The notes below the pieces were generated by a model that searched no databases, was not told the origin of the DNA, and saw only the letters and a list, made by a program, of their open reading frames with translations. Made by a program: the position numbers and the translations under genes. DNA of 64,000 nt from Thermovirga lienii DSM 17291 (lineage in GTDB: Bacteria > Synergistota > Synergistia > Synergistales > Thermovirgaceae), in NCBI GenBank assembly GCA_000233775.1, contig CP003096.1:310001-374000 (forward strand), read 5' to 3'. This document shows, one piece after another, positions 28,359 through 37,614 of the stretch (position 1 is its first letter; every line of letters begins with the position of its first letter).

Positions 28359-28456
28359 AAAGAAGACCTCCTGAAAGGTTATATATAGCACAAATGCTAC
28401 ATATAATTTTACCACATGTAGCCCTCATCGAAGGGAATTTTCGTCATGTGCTGCCT

Positions 28457-29071
28457 TTATAGGGCAGAAAGGGTGCTTATTATTTCGTCAACCTTCATCA
28501 ACATGACGCCTATGTTCTCGAGCTCCTTCTTGCCCCTTTCATAAAGCCCTGAGATTGCGTCCTCTGCTGCTATGATGTTGTAGTCTCTCTCGCAGGCCTC
28601 ATATATGCTGCTTCTAGGGCAGTTGGGGAAGTTGGAGCCCGAGAAAACCAGGGTCGAAGCGCCAAGCCTCATCAGTACCTCTTCGAGACACGTCTTGTAG
28701 AAGGCTCCGAACCGGCTTTTGTATATTATGCACTCTGATGGCCCTAGCCACTGGGGCTTTCCGGCCAAAAGCAGGGGGACATCAAGCTCTATGGGGCTTT
28801 CAAGCAAGTCTGGAGCAAGTTGGCTCCCTCTGGAATAGGCCAAAACGGGTCCCCCTTTGGATACTATGGAGCTTCTCCTGAAGGGCTCCGCGTTGGAGCC
28901 GTCGGGGAGGTATATCCTGACTACGTGAACTATGGGAAACCCTTTCTTTCTGAAAGCCTCGCACAATCTGCCGGCCTTCTTTGAGACTTTTTCGTTTTCT
29001 TCTCTTCCAAAGGGGTTGCCGGGCAGAAAGTCCACCTGCAGGTCCACCGTTACAAGACAAGGCATGTTCAT
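28457..29071 (-). CDS. isochorismatase-like cysteine hydrolase
   Basis: A 204-aa hydrolase of the isochorismatase/nicotinamidase superfamily. The catalytic triad can be seen as Asp in TVDLQVDFLPG, Lys in IIYKSRFGAF and Cys in GSNFPNCPRSSIYEA. Nicotinamidase is one possible activity, but the substrate is not certain. ATG 29071 overlaps the addA stop as ATGA, with GGAAGGAGG upstream, so it is the last gene of the addBA operon. Its link to DNA repair is probably only positional. Confidence 0.85.
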   Translation of the reverse strand: MNMPCLVTVDLQVDFLPGNPFGREENEKVSKKAGRLCEAFRKKGFPIVHVVRIYLPDGSNAEPFRRSSIVSKGGPVLAYSRGSQLAPDLLESPIELDVPLLLAGKPQWLGPSECIIYKSRFGAFYKTCLEEVLMRLGASTLVFSGSNFPNCPRSSIYEACERDYNIIAAEDAISGLYERGKKELENIGVMLMKVDEIISTLSAL

Positions 29072-32000
29072 GAAAGCTCCTCCTTCCTCATGGTGAAGGC
29101 CAGCGCAGTGCATGAGCCCCTCCACGGACAAATGCTGCAGTTGGTTTCGTTGGGAGTAAAGGGGCCCCAACAGCCCAGTGATGCTACCTCTTGTATCTTC
29201 TGCGCCTCTTCCTCCAGGAGATCTAGGGAGAAGGGGACGTTCTCCAAGGTTCCCTCAGGCAAGTGATATATACCAAGCCCTTTTGGGGGCTTTTGAGTCA
29301 TCTTCCAAAGAGCTGTGCCGTAGAAGAGGAGCTGGTCCTTGTAAAGGGCCTTGGAGGCTTCCTGAGGTGCCGTTATCTTGTAATCAACGATCCAGAAGGC
29401 TCCTTGATCCTCGAAGACCAGGTCCATGTATCCGGTCATTTCGGTTTTGCCTCCCAGGTCCACTCGGAAGGGAAGTTCCTTCATGACCTTCGAGGACGCC
29501 CTTACCTGAGAAGCCAGTGGGCTTTCAGCAAGCTTGGATAACCATGCCCTTATGATCTTAAGGGTGGAGCTTTCTTTGTAAAGAGGGCGCAGGTAGGGAG
29601 GAATTATCTTGAGTCGTTCCATTTTTTTTGCTTCATCTAGGGGGAGGAGCACATCCAGGGATTCCTGGCTGTAATCCCAATCCTTTAGGATCCAGTGAGT
29701 TAGGCTCCCCATGTCGCTGCCGCCCCTGCCGTCCTCTGTGGGGGATTCCCAGGCTATATCCAGCCCCTGGCGATATTTCATCCTGTAAGCGTGGGGGCAG
29801 AACCTGTATAGAGCGTATATGCTGGCCGTTATGTTCTCGAGGAAAGTTTCCTCAACGAGGGGCTTTTTCTCTATGGTGACAATTGGTCCAAGAGAGCAGG
29901 AGGGCTCGGGTTGCTTAGGGCTTTGGGCCCCCTGGTTTTGTTGGTCAGAATAAAGTATCTTAACGCTTTCTTCTTCCATCAATTCTTCCATCCTCAGGAG
30001 GATAAGCTCAAGCCACGAGTTTTTCTTGGGTTTCAGCCTGCCTTGATCGTCTAGGTTGCTCACTCCACAGAGGATCAAAGAGTCCTTTGCCCTGGTGCAT
30101 GCGACGTACAGGAGCCTTTCTTGCTCCTCCAGGATCTCCTGGGACTCAAAGAGGGAGTGTATGTCCTTGCTCAGAAGTTTTTGTTCTTTTTGGGGCAGCC
30201 ATTCCTCTGGAAGTTTGCTGATGGCCACGCCGAGCCACTTGGAGGGCAAGATGGAGTCGTTTCTCTTGTTGGAGGAGTTCTCAAGACCCACTACCGCTAC
30301 CACGGGAAATTCCAGCCCCTTGGCGGCATGCACTGTCATGACCCTTATCATATCGTCGTTTTCGCCGAGGATGTCAGCTTCCTGTAGGTCTGACTCCAGA
30401 TACGTGGCTCTCTCCATGTAGGCAGCAGTCCCTTCCAGGCTAGGGTCAACGAAAGTCTCGTACTCCCTTATAACGTCTATGGCCTTTCTCAAGTTTGCCG
30501 CTATTCTTCTGCGCTTCCAGCTTGGATAGGCAAGGAGGATCCTGCCATCTTCCAGGAGGGAGGCGAGGGCCCATGAGGCACCCTTGACCTTGGCTACCTT
30601 GCGGAGTCTTTCGAAGGCCTTCCATTCCTCCGGGTGGTTCCGCTGAAATAAAAAGATGAGGCTGCAACTTTCGTTGTCTGCTTTCTTATGTTCCTTCACC
30701 AGGGAAGATGCTTCCTCAATGGGAAGGCCACTTAGAGGAGAGCATAGGAACGATGCCGTGGCAAGGTCGTCTTCGGGGTTCGCCAGTGCCTTGAGCAGGA
30801 AGGATATGTCCTTGGTCTCCCCTCGACCATAGAAGCTCCTGTTCCCCTCAAAGTAGACGGGAAGGCCAAGTTTCTCTATAAGGACGTTCTCTATGGCATC
30901 GTACTGAGTTCTGCTGGGTACGAGAATGGCAAAGTCCCTGTAGCGAAGGGACCTCAGTATGAAATTGCCCTTTTCGTCTTTGTCCCAAATGGTCTTTTTG
31001 CCCTCCACGGACTGGACGATGAAGTGTCCAAGGGATTCGAGGGCTCGTGCCCTGAGCTGATCGATTTTTTCTTTGTCCTCCTTGTCGGGGCAGGAGGTTG
31101 CAATTATTAGCTTGAAGGGCTCTACGGTGCTCTTTTGGCGCTTTTGCCACCAATGATGATGTTTAGGCGCCTCTAGGGGCATGAAGGGTTTTTGGATGTC
31201 TTTTGCTATGGTGCTGGGCCATATCTTGGAGAACATATTATTCACCTTCTCCATGACGGCCCCCCTGCTCCTGAAGGATATGTCCAGGTTTATGGATTTG
31301 GCGCAGGATGAGGAGTGGGATTCCCTTATGTACTCCCAAAAGACCTTGGGTTGGGCGTGGCGGAATCGGTAGATGGACTGTTGGAGGTCTCCCACTATGA
31401 ACAGGGTGGAATCCCCTTTGTTTCTGATGGCCTTGAGCATAAGGTCCTGGAGGCCATCGGTGTCCTGAAACTCGTCCACCAGGATATGGGCAAATTTTTT
31501 CGCGTATCTTTCGTCCCTATCCAGGGCCCACAGGGCGAATCGGATCAGATCGTCGAAGGAAAGGGTTCCTCTGTTGTATCGAGCCCTTTCAACGTACTTC
31601 CATAAGACGGAGAAGACCTTTATCAGGGTCATTCTCGCCCTTTTTTCTTCGTGGGGGACTCCCTCCTTTATGAAGCTTGCGGCTTGGAACCATCCTGTGT
31701 TGCCGTCTCTGAACTCTTTGAGACTAAGGCCCAATGTTTCCTTCAAGAACTCATCTGCTGCCTTTTTGACTTTTCCGTTTTGAAGGGCTCTCAAGGGTCC
31801 TTCATTTCCAAAAAGGTCCATTATGAAATCTGGGGCATTTGTCTCGTCTATGGGCTCTTTCCATTTATTGTGGAGCCAAAGAAGCCTTTGGGAAAATTTT
31901 GCCTTTTCCTTGTCAAGGTTGGTTTGGCCTTTGATATGGGGTATGAGCTCTTCGATCCAGAGACTTTGGGCCTCTTGCCACTCCCCAAGAAGGCGCTCCA

Positions 32001-32718
32001 ATAGTAGAGCCTTTATTTTGTCGTCCTCTGCTTCCATGTTTTCTGCCATGGACCAGACGTCCTCGGGGCTGTAGCCTCGGCTTGCGTAGGAGCTTATGAA
32101 TTTTTCTGCGGACTCGGAGATGGTCTTTGCCCCGAAGGTGTTGAGCAAATCTTCCAACTCCGAGGAAGAGAGGATCTTTTGTGCCCTTTCCTTCCACTCC
32201 TTGGGTAGCTGGTCCAGGAGGACTTCTTCTTCCTGATAATCCAACGCCCGCTCTATGGTAAGCCAAAGAGACGCGTTTTCGGCGTTAGTTATGATCCTTG
32301 CGTTAGGGTCCAGATCCAAAAACAGGCCCGATTCCTTCATGACCCGCATGGCGAAGGCATGAATGGTGGATATGTAGGCATCGTCCATCCTGTCGATGAT
32401 GTCATTGAACGTATCCGACATGGCGGGAAGATCAAGGACCAGCCGTTTCAGGATCTTTTCTATTCGCTCCTTCATCTCCGCTGCTGCCTTTTCAGTGAAG
32501 GTTATGGTCAGTATGCTGTTCAGCGGGACCTCCAGGACGGAGACCAGCCATATGAACCTCCAGGCCAAGGTGAGGGTCTTGCCTGAACCTGCTCCGGCGC
32601 TCACGGCTATCAGCTTCTCCTCGGAGGTGACGGCCTCCAGCTGTTTTTCCTCCAGTCCCTCCTTGTCCTTCAGATAATTGAAGAGCAAGGTTCTTTTGTC
32701 TGAAGTTTTTTTACTCAT
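29068..32718 (-). CDS. addA: AddA-like helicase-nuclease
   Basis: A 1216-aa UvrD-type helicase with C-terminal nuclease, part of an AddAB double-strand-break resection complex. Walker A is VSAGAGSGKTLTLAWRF, followed by helicase motifs LTITFTEKAAAEM, HILVDEFQDTD, FIVGDLQQSIYRFR, TVHAAKGLEFPVV and LYVACTRAKDSLIL. The nuclease core is in FWIVDYKIT. Unusually for AddA it also has a Cys quartet: RFCPHAYRM and, at the end, CSICPWRGSC (about 1194-1203), like the 4Fe-4S staple known from AddB. It overlaps addB by 8 bases. Confidence 0.92.
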   Translation of the reverse strand: MSKKTSDKRTLLFNYLKDKEGLEEKQLEAVTSEEKLIAVSAGAGSGKTLTLAWRFIWLVSVLEVPLNSILTITFTEKAAAEMKERIEKILKRLVLDLPAMSDTFNDIIDRMDDAYISTIHAFAMRVMKESGLFLDLDPNARIITNAENASLWLTIERALDYQEEEVLLDQLPKEWKERAQKILSSSELEDLLNTFGAKTISESAEKFISSYASRGYSPEDVWSMAENMEAEDDKIKALLLERLLGEWQEAQSLWIEELIPHIKGQTNLDKEKAKFSQRLLWLHNKWKEPIDETNAPDFIMDLFGNEGPLRALQNGKVKKAADEFLKETLGLSLKEFRDGNTGWFQAASFIKEGVPHEEKRARMTLIKVFSVLWKYVERARYNRGTLSFDDLIRFALWALDRDERYAKKFAHILVDEFQDTDGLQDLMLKAIRNKGDSTLFIVGDLQQSIYRFRHAQPKVFWEYIRESHSSSCAKSINLDISFRSRGAVMEKVNNMFSKIWPSTIAKDIQKPFMPLEAPKHHHWWQKRQKSTVEPFKLIIATSCPDKEDKEKIDQLRARALESLGHFIVQSVEGKKTIWDKDEKGNFILRSLRYRDFAILVPSRTQYDAIENVLIEKLGLPVYFEGNRSFYGRGETKDISFLLKALANPEDDLATASFLCSPLSGLPIEEASSLVKEHKKADNESCSLIFLFQRNHPEEWKAFERLRKVAKVKGASWALASLLEDGRILLAYPSWKRRRIAANLRKAIDVIREYETFVDPSLEGTAAYMERATYLESDLQEADILGENDDMIRVMTVHAAKGLEFPVVAVVGLENSSNKRNDSILPSKWLGVAISKLPEEWLPQKEQKLLSKDIHSLFESQEILEEQERLLYVACTRAKDSLILCGVSNLDDQGRLKPKKNSWLELILLRMEELMEEESVKILYSDQQNQGAQSPKQPEPSCSLGPIVTIEKKPLVEETFLENITASIYALYRFCPHAYRMKYRQGLDIAWESPTEDGRGGSDMGSLTHWILKDWDYSQESLDVLLPLDEAKKMERLKIIPPYLRPLYKESSTLKIIRAWLSKLAESPLASQVRASSKVMKELPFRVDLGGKTEMTGYMDLVFEDQGAFWIVDYKITAPQEASKALYKDQLLFYGTALWKMTQKPPKGLGIYHLPEGTLENVPFSLDLLEEEAQKIQEVASLGCWGPFTPNETNCSICPWRGSCTALAFTMRKEELS

Positions 32719-35638
32719 CTTCCTCAGTGCCTCCAGAGGGGGTTTCCTCTCTCCTGCAAAGCCCTCTGTAACCGCAGACCTTACAGGTGTCGGAGTTGTA
32801 ATTCGGAGGAAAGTTTCCTTCTTTTAGGGTTTTGGCCCATTCCTCAAGTTTCTCTAACGCCCTTTCCTTTTGCTCTGATAAGGATCTAAACTTTTTGTCT
32901 GGTGTTTTTTCATTTTCCGAGCGGCTTGCCATTACAAAACCGCCGTCTCCCATGCATAGGTATATAACTCCATTCACTGGCATAGAGGGTTCTTCTTGTT
33001 CCCACGCAAGGGCATAAGATGCCAGCTGAAGGGCCTTACTATAGTTTGGGGAGCTTCCGAGCTTGTAATCATAAATGAAAACTCCGTCCTCTACCACGTC
33101 CACCCTGTCACAACGGCCTCGGAACAGGCATCCCTCCACATTTATGGATAGCTCCTTTTCTGTGAGAAGGTTCTTTCTCGATAATTTCAATTGCTCATCG
33201 AGCGTCTCCTGGAGTTTGCAGAGCCTTTTAGCCTGGAATTTGAGCCTTTTATTGTGCCTGTTGAGGGGGCCCTTTGGGTCCAAAAGCGCCGGATAGTGCT
33301 TTCCCAGCTCTTGATCCCATATGTTTTCCACTATCTCTTCCAGGGGCATAGAGGTAGTCAGTTTCCTTTTCCAGGCATTCTCCCAGAGACTGTGGATGAA
33401 AATGCCTGCCCTTTTGGTATCGAAAAGCCCTATTACCGGTTCTTCTATTTTCAAGTGGCGAGATGCCATGTACCTGAAAGGACAGTCGTTCCAGACGTCC
33501 AGGTCGCTTAAGTGGGCTTTTTCTATCTTTTCAGTGAACCTAGCTGTGGGAAGATCCTTTTTCCTCAGCAGGTTGAACCTCTTGGGTACCAAGGGCGTAT
33601 CTTTTTCCCTTACCTCTAAAGGTTTTATGCGAAAGTCATCGTCTGGAGGTATTACGTCCTTGAGTCCCCTGGTCAAAGGAGAGTCGTGAATCCTTTTGGC
33701 CCATGGAGTGTTTCCTTCCAAGGCCTTTTCGAGGAAAGGGGATCTTCTCAGAGGCCTACCTGCGTCGTCCTGTAGGGGGCGGCTCACGATAGAAAGATTT
33801 GTCCCGCAGCACATAAGCCTACGCAACAAGGCATGACGTTGCTGTCTTATCTCCGGGAGTAAGGGCAGGTGAAAGGCCCCCAGAGCTAAAGACGGATCAT
33901 CGTGCAGGGTCTCTCGCTCCTCGTCTGTCAAAAGGGGGCCTTGCCTAAGGTTTCCTGGCCATGAGGAAGAATCGGCCCCTGTAAGTATCCATACGTCGTG
34001 ATACGTTAGGACCGGGGGAGTGGCAGTGTAGACCGAGATGGAGCCTTTGATCTTTACGCCTCGCCATAGGTTTGACCGCTCGGCCCAGGCAGCTAGGAAG
34101 GCCATGGCATCTTCTTTTCTTAACGGTTCTTCCCCTGCTGGTCCTATGTCTGGTTCCGCTTCCTTTATCTGAAGAGCCTTTTCCTCCAACTCTTTTATGG
34201 CTTGGTTCGTTTGCCGGGCGTCCTCGTCCAGTTCGGTCAGGTCCTGGATCTCCCAAGAGAGAGCTTTCCCCCATTGGGATGTCCGCTCTGCTTTCCCTGC
34301 CAGATTCAATAGGGCTTCATAGAGTTCGGAGGGAGTGCCTCCTCCTTCTATTTTTTGGGTGAAGGAGACTATTCTGTCCAAGTGTTTCAGACAAGAAGGA
34401 GCGTTTGAGGACAAGAAGGACCTCCAGCCTTCAAGGCCCTTGGGGGCTTTTTCCAGGGCTTTCTCCAAGGGGAAATCCTTGGCCGCCATGTATGAAGAAG
34501 CCAAAAGCCATGCGGTCTCCTCGGTGGGGAAGTCGTTTTTTGCGATCTCCCAGGCTTTCCTGGCTCCCTGCCAGAGTAGGGTGGATGCCACTGATGGGCC
34601 GTTTTCCAGGAAATAAGGGATGCCGTATCTATCGAAGGCTTCTTTCAAGGTTGGAAGCCTTTGTTGTTCCACCATGATGCCTATCCTTCCCCAACCGGGA
34701 AAGGGCATGTGGGAGAGTTCATGAAGGGGGCCGTAGCCCTTACGCCACAGGACGAGATAGCGAGCCAAAAGTTCGAGCTCCAGCCTGTAATCTCCCAGAA
34801 CTGCCTCTACTATCTGGGGGCTATCTTCCTCTTTCAGTTCTGCAAGCTCGTCGGTTATGGTCCGGAGCTGTTCCTGGGCGTCATGGATGTCCAGGCCCGT
34901 ATTTGGTGTCAGAACCACTATGTTTGCGCCCAGATCCTTGAGGCTTCTCACCAACAATAGTTGACCGTGAGTGAAGCTCAAAAAACCTGCGAAGACAAAG
35001 GTCTGGCCCCAAAGCCACCTTTGAGCCGAAAGGGGGGCGTCTTCAAGGAGGTGTCTTACCGCTGTGGCTGTTTGAGCGCTGTCCATCAGGCCGCTTTCTT
35101 CCAGATATTGAACATAGTCATGATACAAGCGGCATAAAAGTCTTTTGGATTCTGTCCCAAGAGAAAGGCATTTTCCTTTTTCGCATCTTTCGCAGTCGTT
35201 GAGCCTCCAGAGGTGTTCTGGCAACACTTCCTCGCGGAGCAGCTCCCTCAAGGTCTTACCCAAAAGCTCCACGAAGCCTCTCTGCTTGAATGAAGGAGGA
35301 ACATTGACATTGATACTTTCTGCTTCCCGTATCAGGTTTTTGAGTACGAAATGGACGACGAGCCAATGGTCCGGTGGATCTATTTGCCGCCTTAGTTTGG
35401 ATTTTGGCGTGCCAAGCTGCGAGGCTGCTTCCCTATATAGTTCCTCCCATCGCATTATCATGCGTTTTTTCCCCATAAGGGAGGGATCGCTGGAGAGAGC
35501 CTTCTCCAGTATCCTCACGTCACCACTGCTAGGCACCAGGACGTAACATCCCTTTTGGGCGTCCTTTACAGCTTTCGCTACGACTCCAGCGGCATTGTGA
35601 AAGAATTTGTATCGGATTAGTTTTACTTGGGCAGACAT
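32711..35638 (-). CDS. addB: AddB-like helicase-nuclease subunit
   Basis: About 975 aa, partner of the addA product. The N-terminal helicase-like part has no convincing Walker A (YVLVPSSGDVRIL at that place), suggesting it is not an ATPase. The C-terminal PD-(D/E)xK nuclease is seen in FRGRCDRVDVVEDGVFIYDYKLG (first 20 residues diagnostic) with 4Fe-4S ligands in DCPFRYM and CKVCGYRGLC. ATG 35638 has GGAGGT just upstream; the in-frame ATG 35650 would overlap that site. Product repairs double-strand breaks and may degrade foreign DNA. Confidence 0.88.
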   Translation of the reverse strand: MSAQVKLIRYKFFHNAAGVVAKAVKDAQKGCYVLVPSSGDVRILEKALSSDPSLMGKKRMIMRWEELYREAASQLGTPKSKLRRQIDPPDHWLVVHFVLKNLIREAESINVNVPPSFKQRGFVELLGKTLRELLREEVLPEHLWRLNDCERCEKGKCLSLGTESKRLLCRLYHDYVQYLEESGLMDSAQTATAVRHLLEDAPLSAQRWLWGQTFVFAGFLSFTHGQLLLVRSLKDLGANIVVLTPNTGLDIHDAQEQLRTITDELAELKEEDSPQIVEAVLGDYRLELELLARYLVLWRKGYGPLHELSHMPFPGWGRIGIMVEQQRLPTLKEAFDRYGIPYFLENGPSVASTLLWQGARKAWEIAKNDFPTEETAWLLASSYMAAKDFPLEKALEKAPKGLEGWRSFLSSNAPSCLKHLDRIVSFTQKIEGGGTPSELYEALLNLAGKAERTSQWGKALSWEIQDLTELDEDARQTNQAIKELEEKALQIKEAEPDIGPAGEEPLRKEDAMAFLAAWAERSNLWRGVKIKGSISVYTATPPVLTYHDVWILTGADSSSWPGNLRQGPLLTDEERETLHDDPSLALGAFHLPLLPEIRQQRHALLRRLMCCGTNLSIVSRPLQDDAGRPLRRSPFLEKALEGNTPWAKRIHDSPLTRGLKDVIPPDDDFRIKPLEVREKDTPLVPKRFNLLRKKDLPTARFTEKIEKAHLSDLDVWNDCPFRYMASRHLKIEEPVIGLFDTKRAGIFIHSLWENAWKRKLTTSMPLEEIVENIWDQELGKHYPALLDPKGPLNRHNKRLKFQAKRLCKLQETLDEQLKLSRKNLLTEKELSINVEGCLFRGRCDRVDVVEDGVFIYDYKLGSSPNYSKALQLASYALAWEQEEPSMPVNGVIYLCMGDGGFVMASRSENEKTPDKKFRSLSEQKERALEKLEEWAKTLKEGNFPPNYNSDTCKVCGYRGLCRREETPSGGTEEDE

Positions 35639-35734
35639 GGCCACCTCCATGGGGGTGCTGGGCGTTATTTACTCTCTTATTCTACCAGCTTTCCCCCAGG
35701 AGATGGATGAAGTCGTTTAAGTCCAAGGTATGGT

Positions 35735-35893
35735 CTAACGGTATCCTTCGAAGGGGCCTCTCCAGAGCATGTCCTGGGGCAAACTTTCCATGCGTTCTGC
35801 AAGAGCCCACTCTCGGAAGCGGCGTTCGCTGGACAAGAAGCTTCGGGTTTCTTTCCTTCCCTGGGAAGTTTTTTCCCTTTCTTCTCTTCTCAT
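35735..35893 (-). CDS. small basic/acidic protein upstream of addB, unknown
   Basis: A 52-aa ORF that starts 7 bases after AGAGGAGGAG. The peptide is very charged (RREEREKTSQGRKETRSF...RRFREWALAERMESLPQDM) and ends FEGYR. It precedes addB on the same strand by about 100 bases. I do not recognise it. A longer plus-strand frame over the same DNA has no ribosome site and a low-complexity hydrophobic tail, so I prefer this one. Confidence 0.45.
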   Translation of the reverse strand: MRREEREKTSQGRKETRSFLSSERRFREWALAERMESLPQDMLWRGPFEGYR

Positions 35894-35944
35894 TTCTACT
35901 CCTCCTCTTTCTCTGGGTTTTTCTTAGGTCGCTGAATAAATTAA

Positions 35945-35972
35945 GAGCCGGGATCCTTTTGGGTCCCGGCTC
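35945..35972 (-). terminator. terminator after the 33-aa membrane ORF
   Basis: GAGCCGGGA (35945-35953) pairs with TCCCGGCTC (35964-35972); on the minus strand it is followed by TTAATTTATT, a moderate U-rich tail. Confidence 0.6.
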
Positions 35973-35992
35973 CTTGTACCTTTAGTGTGCGC

Positions 35993-36094
35993 CTAGGTGG
36001 CAGGTACACCAGGAGGGGACCCAACGGCGAGTACGAGAATAATAAGGCTAATTATTACGCTCAGTTGGAACAAGAGACCAACGCTCATTGCCAT
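35993..36094 (-). CDS. 33-aa single-pass membrane peptide
   Basis: ATG 36094 lies 7-8 bases after GGAGGG. The peptide has one hydrophobic helix (FQLSVIISLIILVLAV) and ends GSPPGVPAT, and a terminator follows 20 bases after the stop, which makes a short dedicated transcript. It is divergent from the MFS gene at 36301. No family is recognised. The ribosome site, membrane helix and terminator together support a real small protein. Confidence 0.55.
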   Translation of the reverse strand: MAMSVGLLFQLSVIISLIILVLAVGSPPGVPAT

Positions 36095-36300
36095 CAGGGT
36101 TTCCCTCCTTCATTTAGTATGTGATTTGAATTTTCAGGTAATTTTACATCCCAAGGTGGAATTTGTCAAAAGAGTATATTGTATGCGTACATGTTTGGTT
36201 GGAACTTCATACAAATTATGCGTCGGTTCTGATAGACTATTGAACGATAGATGCGGCGGAAAACATGTAGGGCAGAATTTTTTAATTAGGAGGAGTAAAC

Positions 36301-37614
36301 GTGGTGGGGAAAGACAGTTCGGTGTCTGAGTCTTTGAAGAAAGCCTACAGATACAGATGGATAGTGTGGGGTTCCATGGTTTTAGCCTACATGGTGGTGT
36401 TCTTCCACAGGTTGGCGGCGGGAGTGGTTAAGGAGGACATAATCAACACCTTTGGTTTGTCTTACACTGAATTTGGACATCTGGCTTCCATGTACTTTTA
36501 TGCCTACATGGTCATGCAGATACCGGTGGGCATTCTGGCAGACTCTTTGGGGGCGAGGATTACGGTCTCTTCTGGCATGCTGGTGGCTGCTTTGGGGTCG
36601 GTGGTATTCGGTCTGGCCAAGAGTGTCTTTGCGGTCTTTCTGGGACGTTTCCTGGTAGGTATAGGAGTTTCGGTGGTCTTTGTGTGCGTTCTCAAGGTTC
36701 AATCTCAGTGGTTCAGGGAGGACGAGTTCGCATCCGTCTCTGGCGCAACGAACCTCATGGGAAACCTTGGGGGGCTGGTGGCCCAGACGCCTTTGGCCTT
36801 GTTGGTCGCAGCGTTCACATGGAGGTACACTTTCGTAGCTATAGGGGCCTTGTCGGCTGCCCTAGCGGTTTTATGCTTTCTTCTTATCCGCAATAAGCCT
36901 CAGGACATGGGTTTCCCTCCGATACACCAGGAGGTTCCTTTGGAGGATAATAAAAAGGCAAGTGTCTCTTCAGGGCTAATGGAGGTAATCAAGGATATAT
37001 GTTTGTGGCCCTGCTTTTTGTACGTGCCTCTTGTTGCTGGCGCTTACATAGCTTTTACTGGAGCATGGGGAGTTCCATTCCTATCGGAAGTTTATGGCAT
37101 GTCCGCCAAGGAAGCTTCGGGGTTCATCGTCATGGCCGTTTTCGGGGCCATGCTGGGCGGAGTCTTCATGGGGTGGGTCTCCGATAAGCTGAAGAAACGA
37201 AAGCTTCCCGTGATCATTGTCAGCATAGTGCAGGTCCTATCTTGGGCAGGGATAGTCTTTTGGGTTGGAAGACCCATCAACGAGCCACTGCTTAAGAGTT
37301 TGTTCTTTATAATGGGCTTTACCTCCATGGGAGTGGTCATAACCTGGGCGATAATAAAGGAGATGAGTCATCCGGAGCGTACGGGAGTGGCCATATCGGT
37401 GATGAACATGATAACGTTCCTTGGGTTGGCCATTTACCCGCCACTCATGGGAAAGATCATAGATATATTCAGGGAATCGGGCGCTTCCTTTGCTTACCGA
37501 AACGCCTTCTTGCTGTGTCTTTTCGCGACGGCTCTGGCTTTGGGGTTGGCCTTCCTGGCGAAGGAGACGGGGTGCAGGAACATTTATGCTTCCCGTAAGG
37601 TCTCCAAGGCCTAG
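36301..37614 (+). CDS. MFS transporter
   Basis: A 437-aa major facilitator with about 12 membrane segments. The motif A-like loop is GILADSLGARITVSSGML after helix 2, and the mid-loop repeat is MGWVSDKLKKRKLP. The start is GTG 36301 behind AGGAGGAG. The substrate is not predictable; the group with this N-terminus (FFHRLAAGVVKEDI) includes organic-anion carriers. The stop overlaps that of the convergent DUF2993-like gene by 4 bases. The stretch 36095-36300 holds no other gene. Confidence 0.85.
   Translation: MVGKDSSVSESLKKAYRYRWIVWGSMVLAYMVVFFHRLAAGVVKEDIINTFGLSYTEFGHLASMYFYAYMVMQIPVGILADSLGARITVSSGMLVAALGSVVFGLAKSVFAVFLGRFLVGIGVSVVFVCVLKVQSQWFREDEFASVSGATNLMGNLGGLVAQTPLALLVAAFTWRYTFVAIGALSAALAVLCFLLIRNKPQDMGFPPIHQEVPLEDNKKASVSSGLMEVIKDICLWPCFLYVPLVAGAYIAFTGAWGVPFLSEVYGMSAKEASGFIVMAVFGAMLGGVFMGWVSDKLKKRKLPVIIVSIVQVLSWAGIVFWVGRPINEPLLKSLFFIMGFTSMGVVITWAIIKEMSHPERTGVAISVMNMITFLGLAIYPPLMGKIIDIFRESGASFAYRNAFLLCLFATALALGLAFLAKETGCRNIYASRKVSKA

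Noticed and set aside
35707-35985. A 92-codon plus-strand frame upstream of the MFS gene
   Set aside because: It has no ribosome site, a low-complexity Phe/Leu tail from a polypyrimidine tract, and overlaps a better minus-strand ORF and a terminator.
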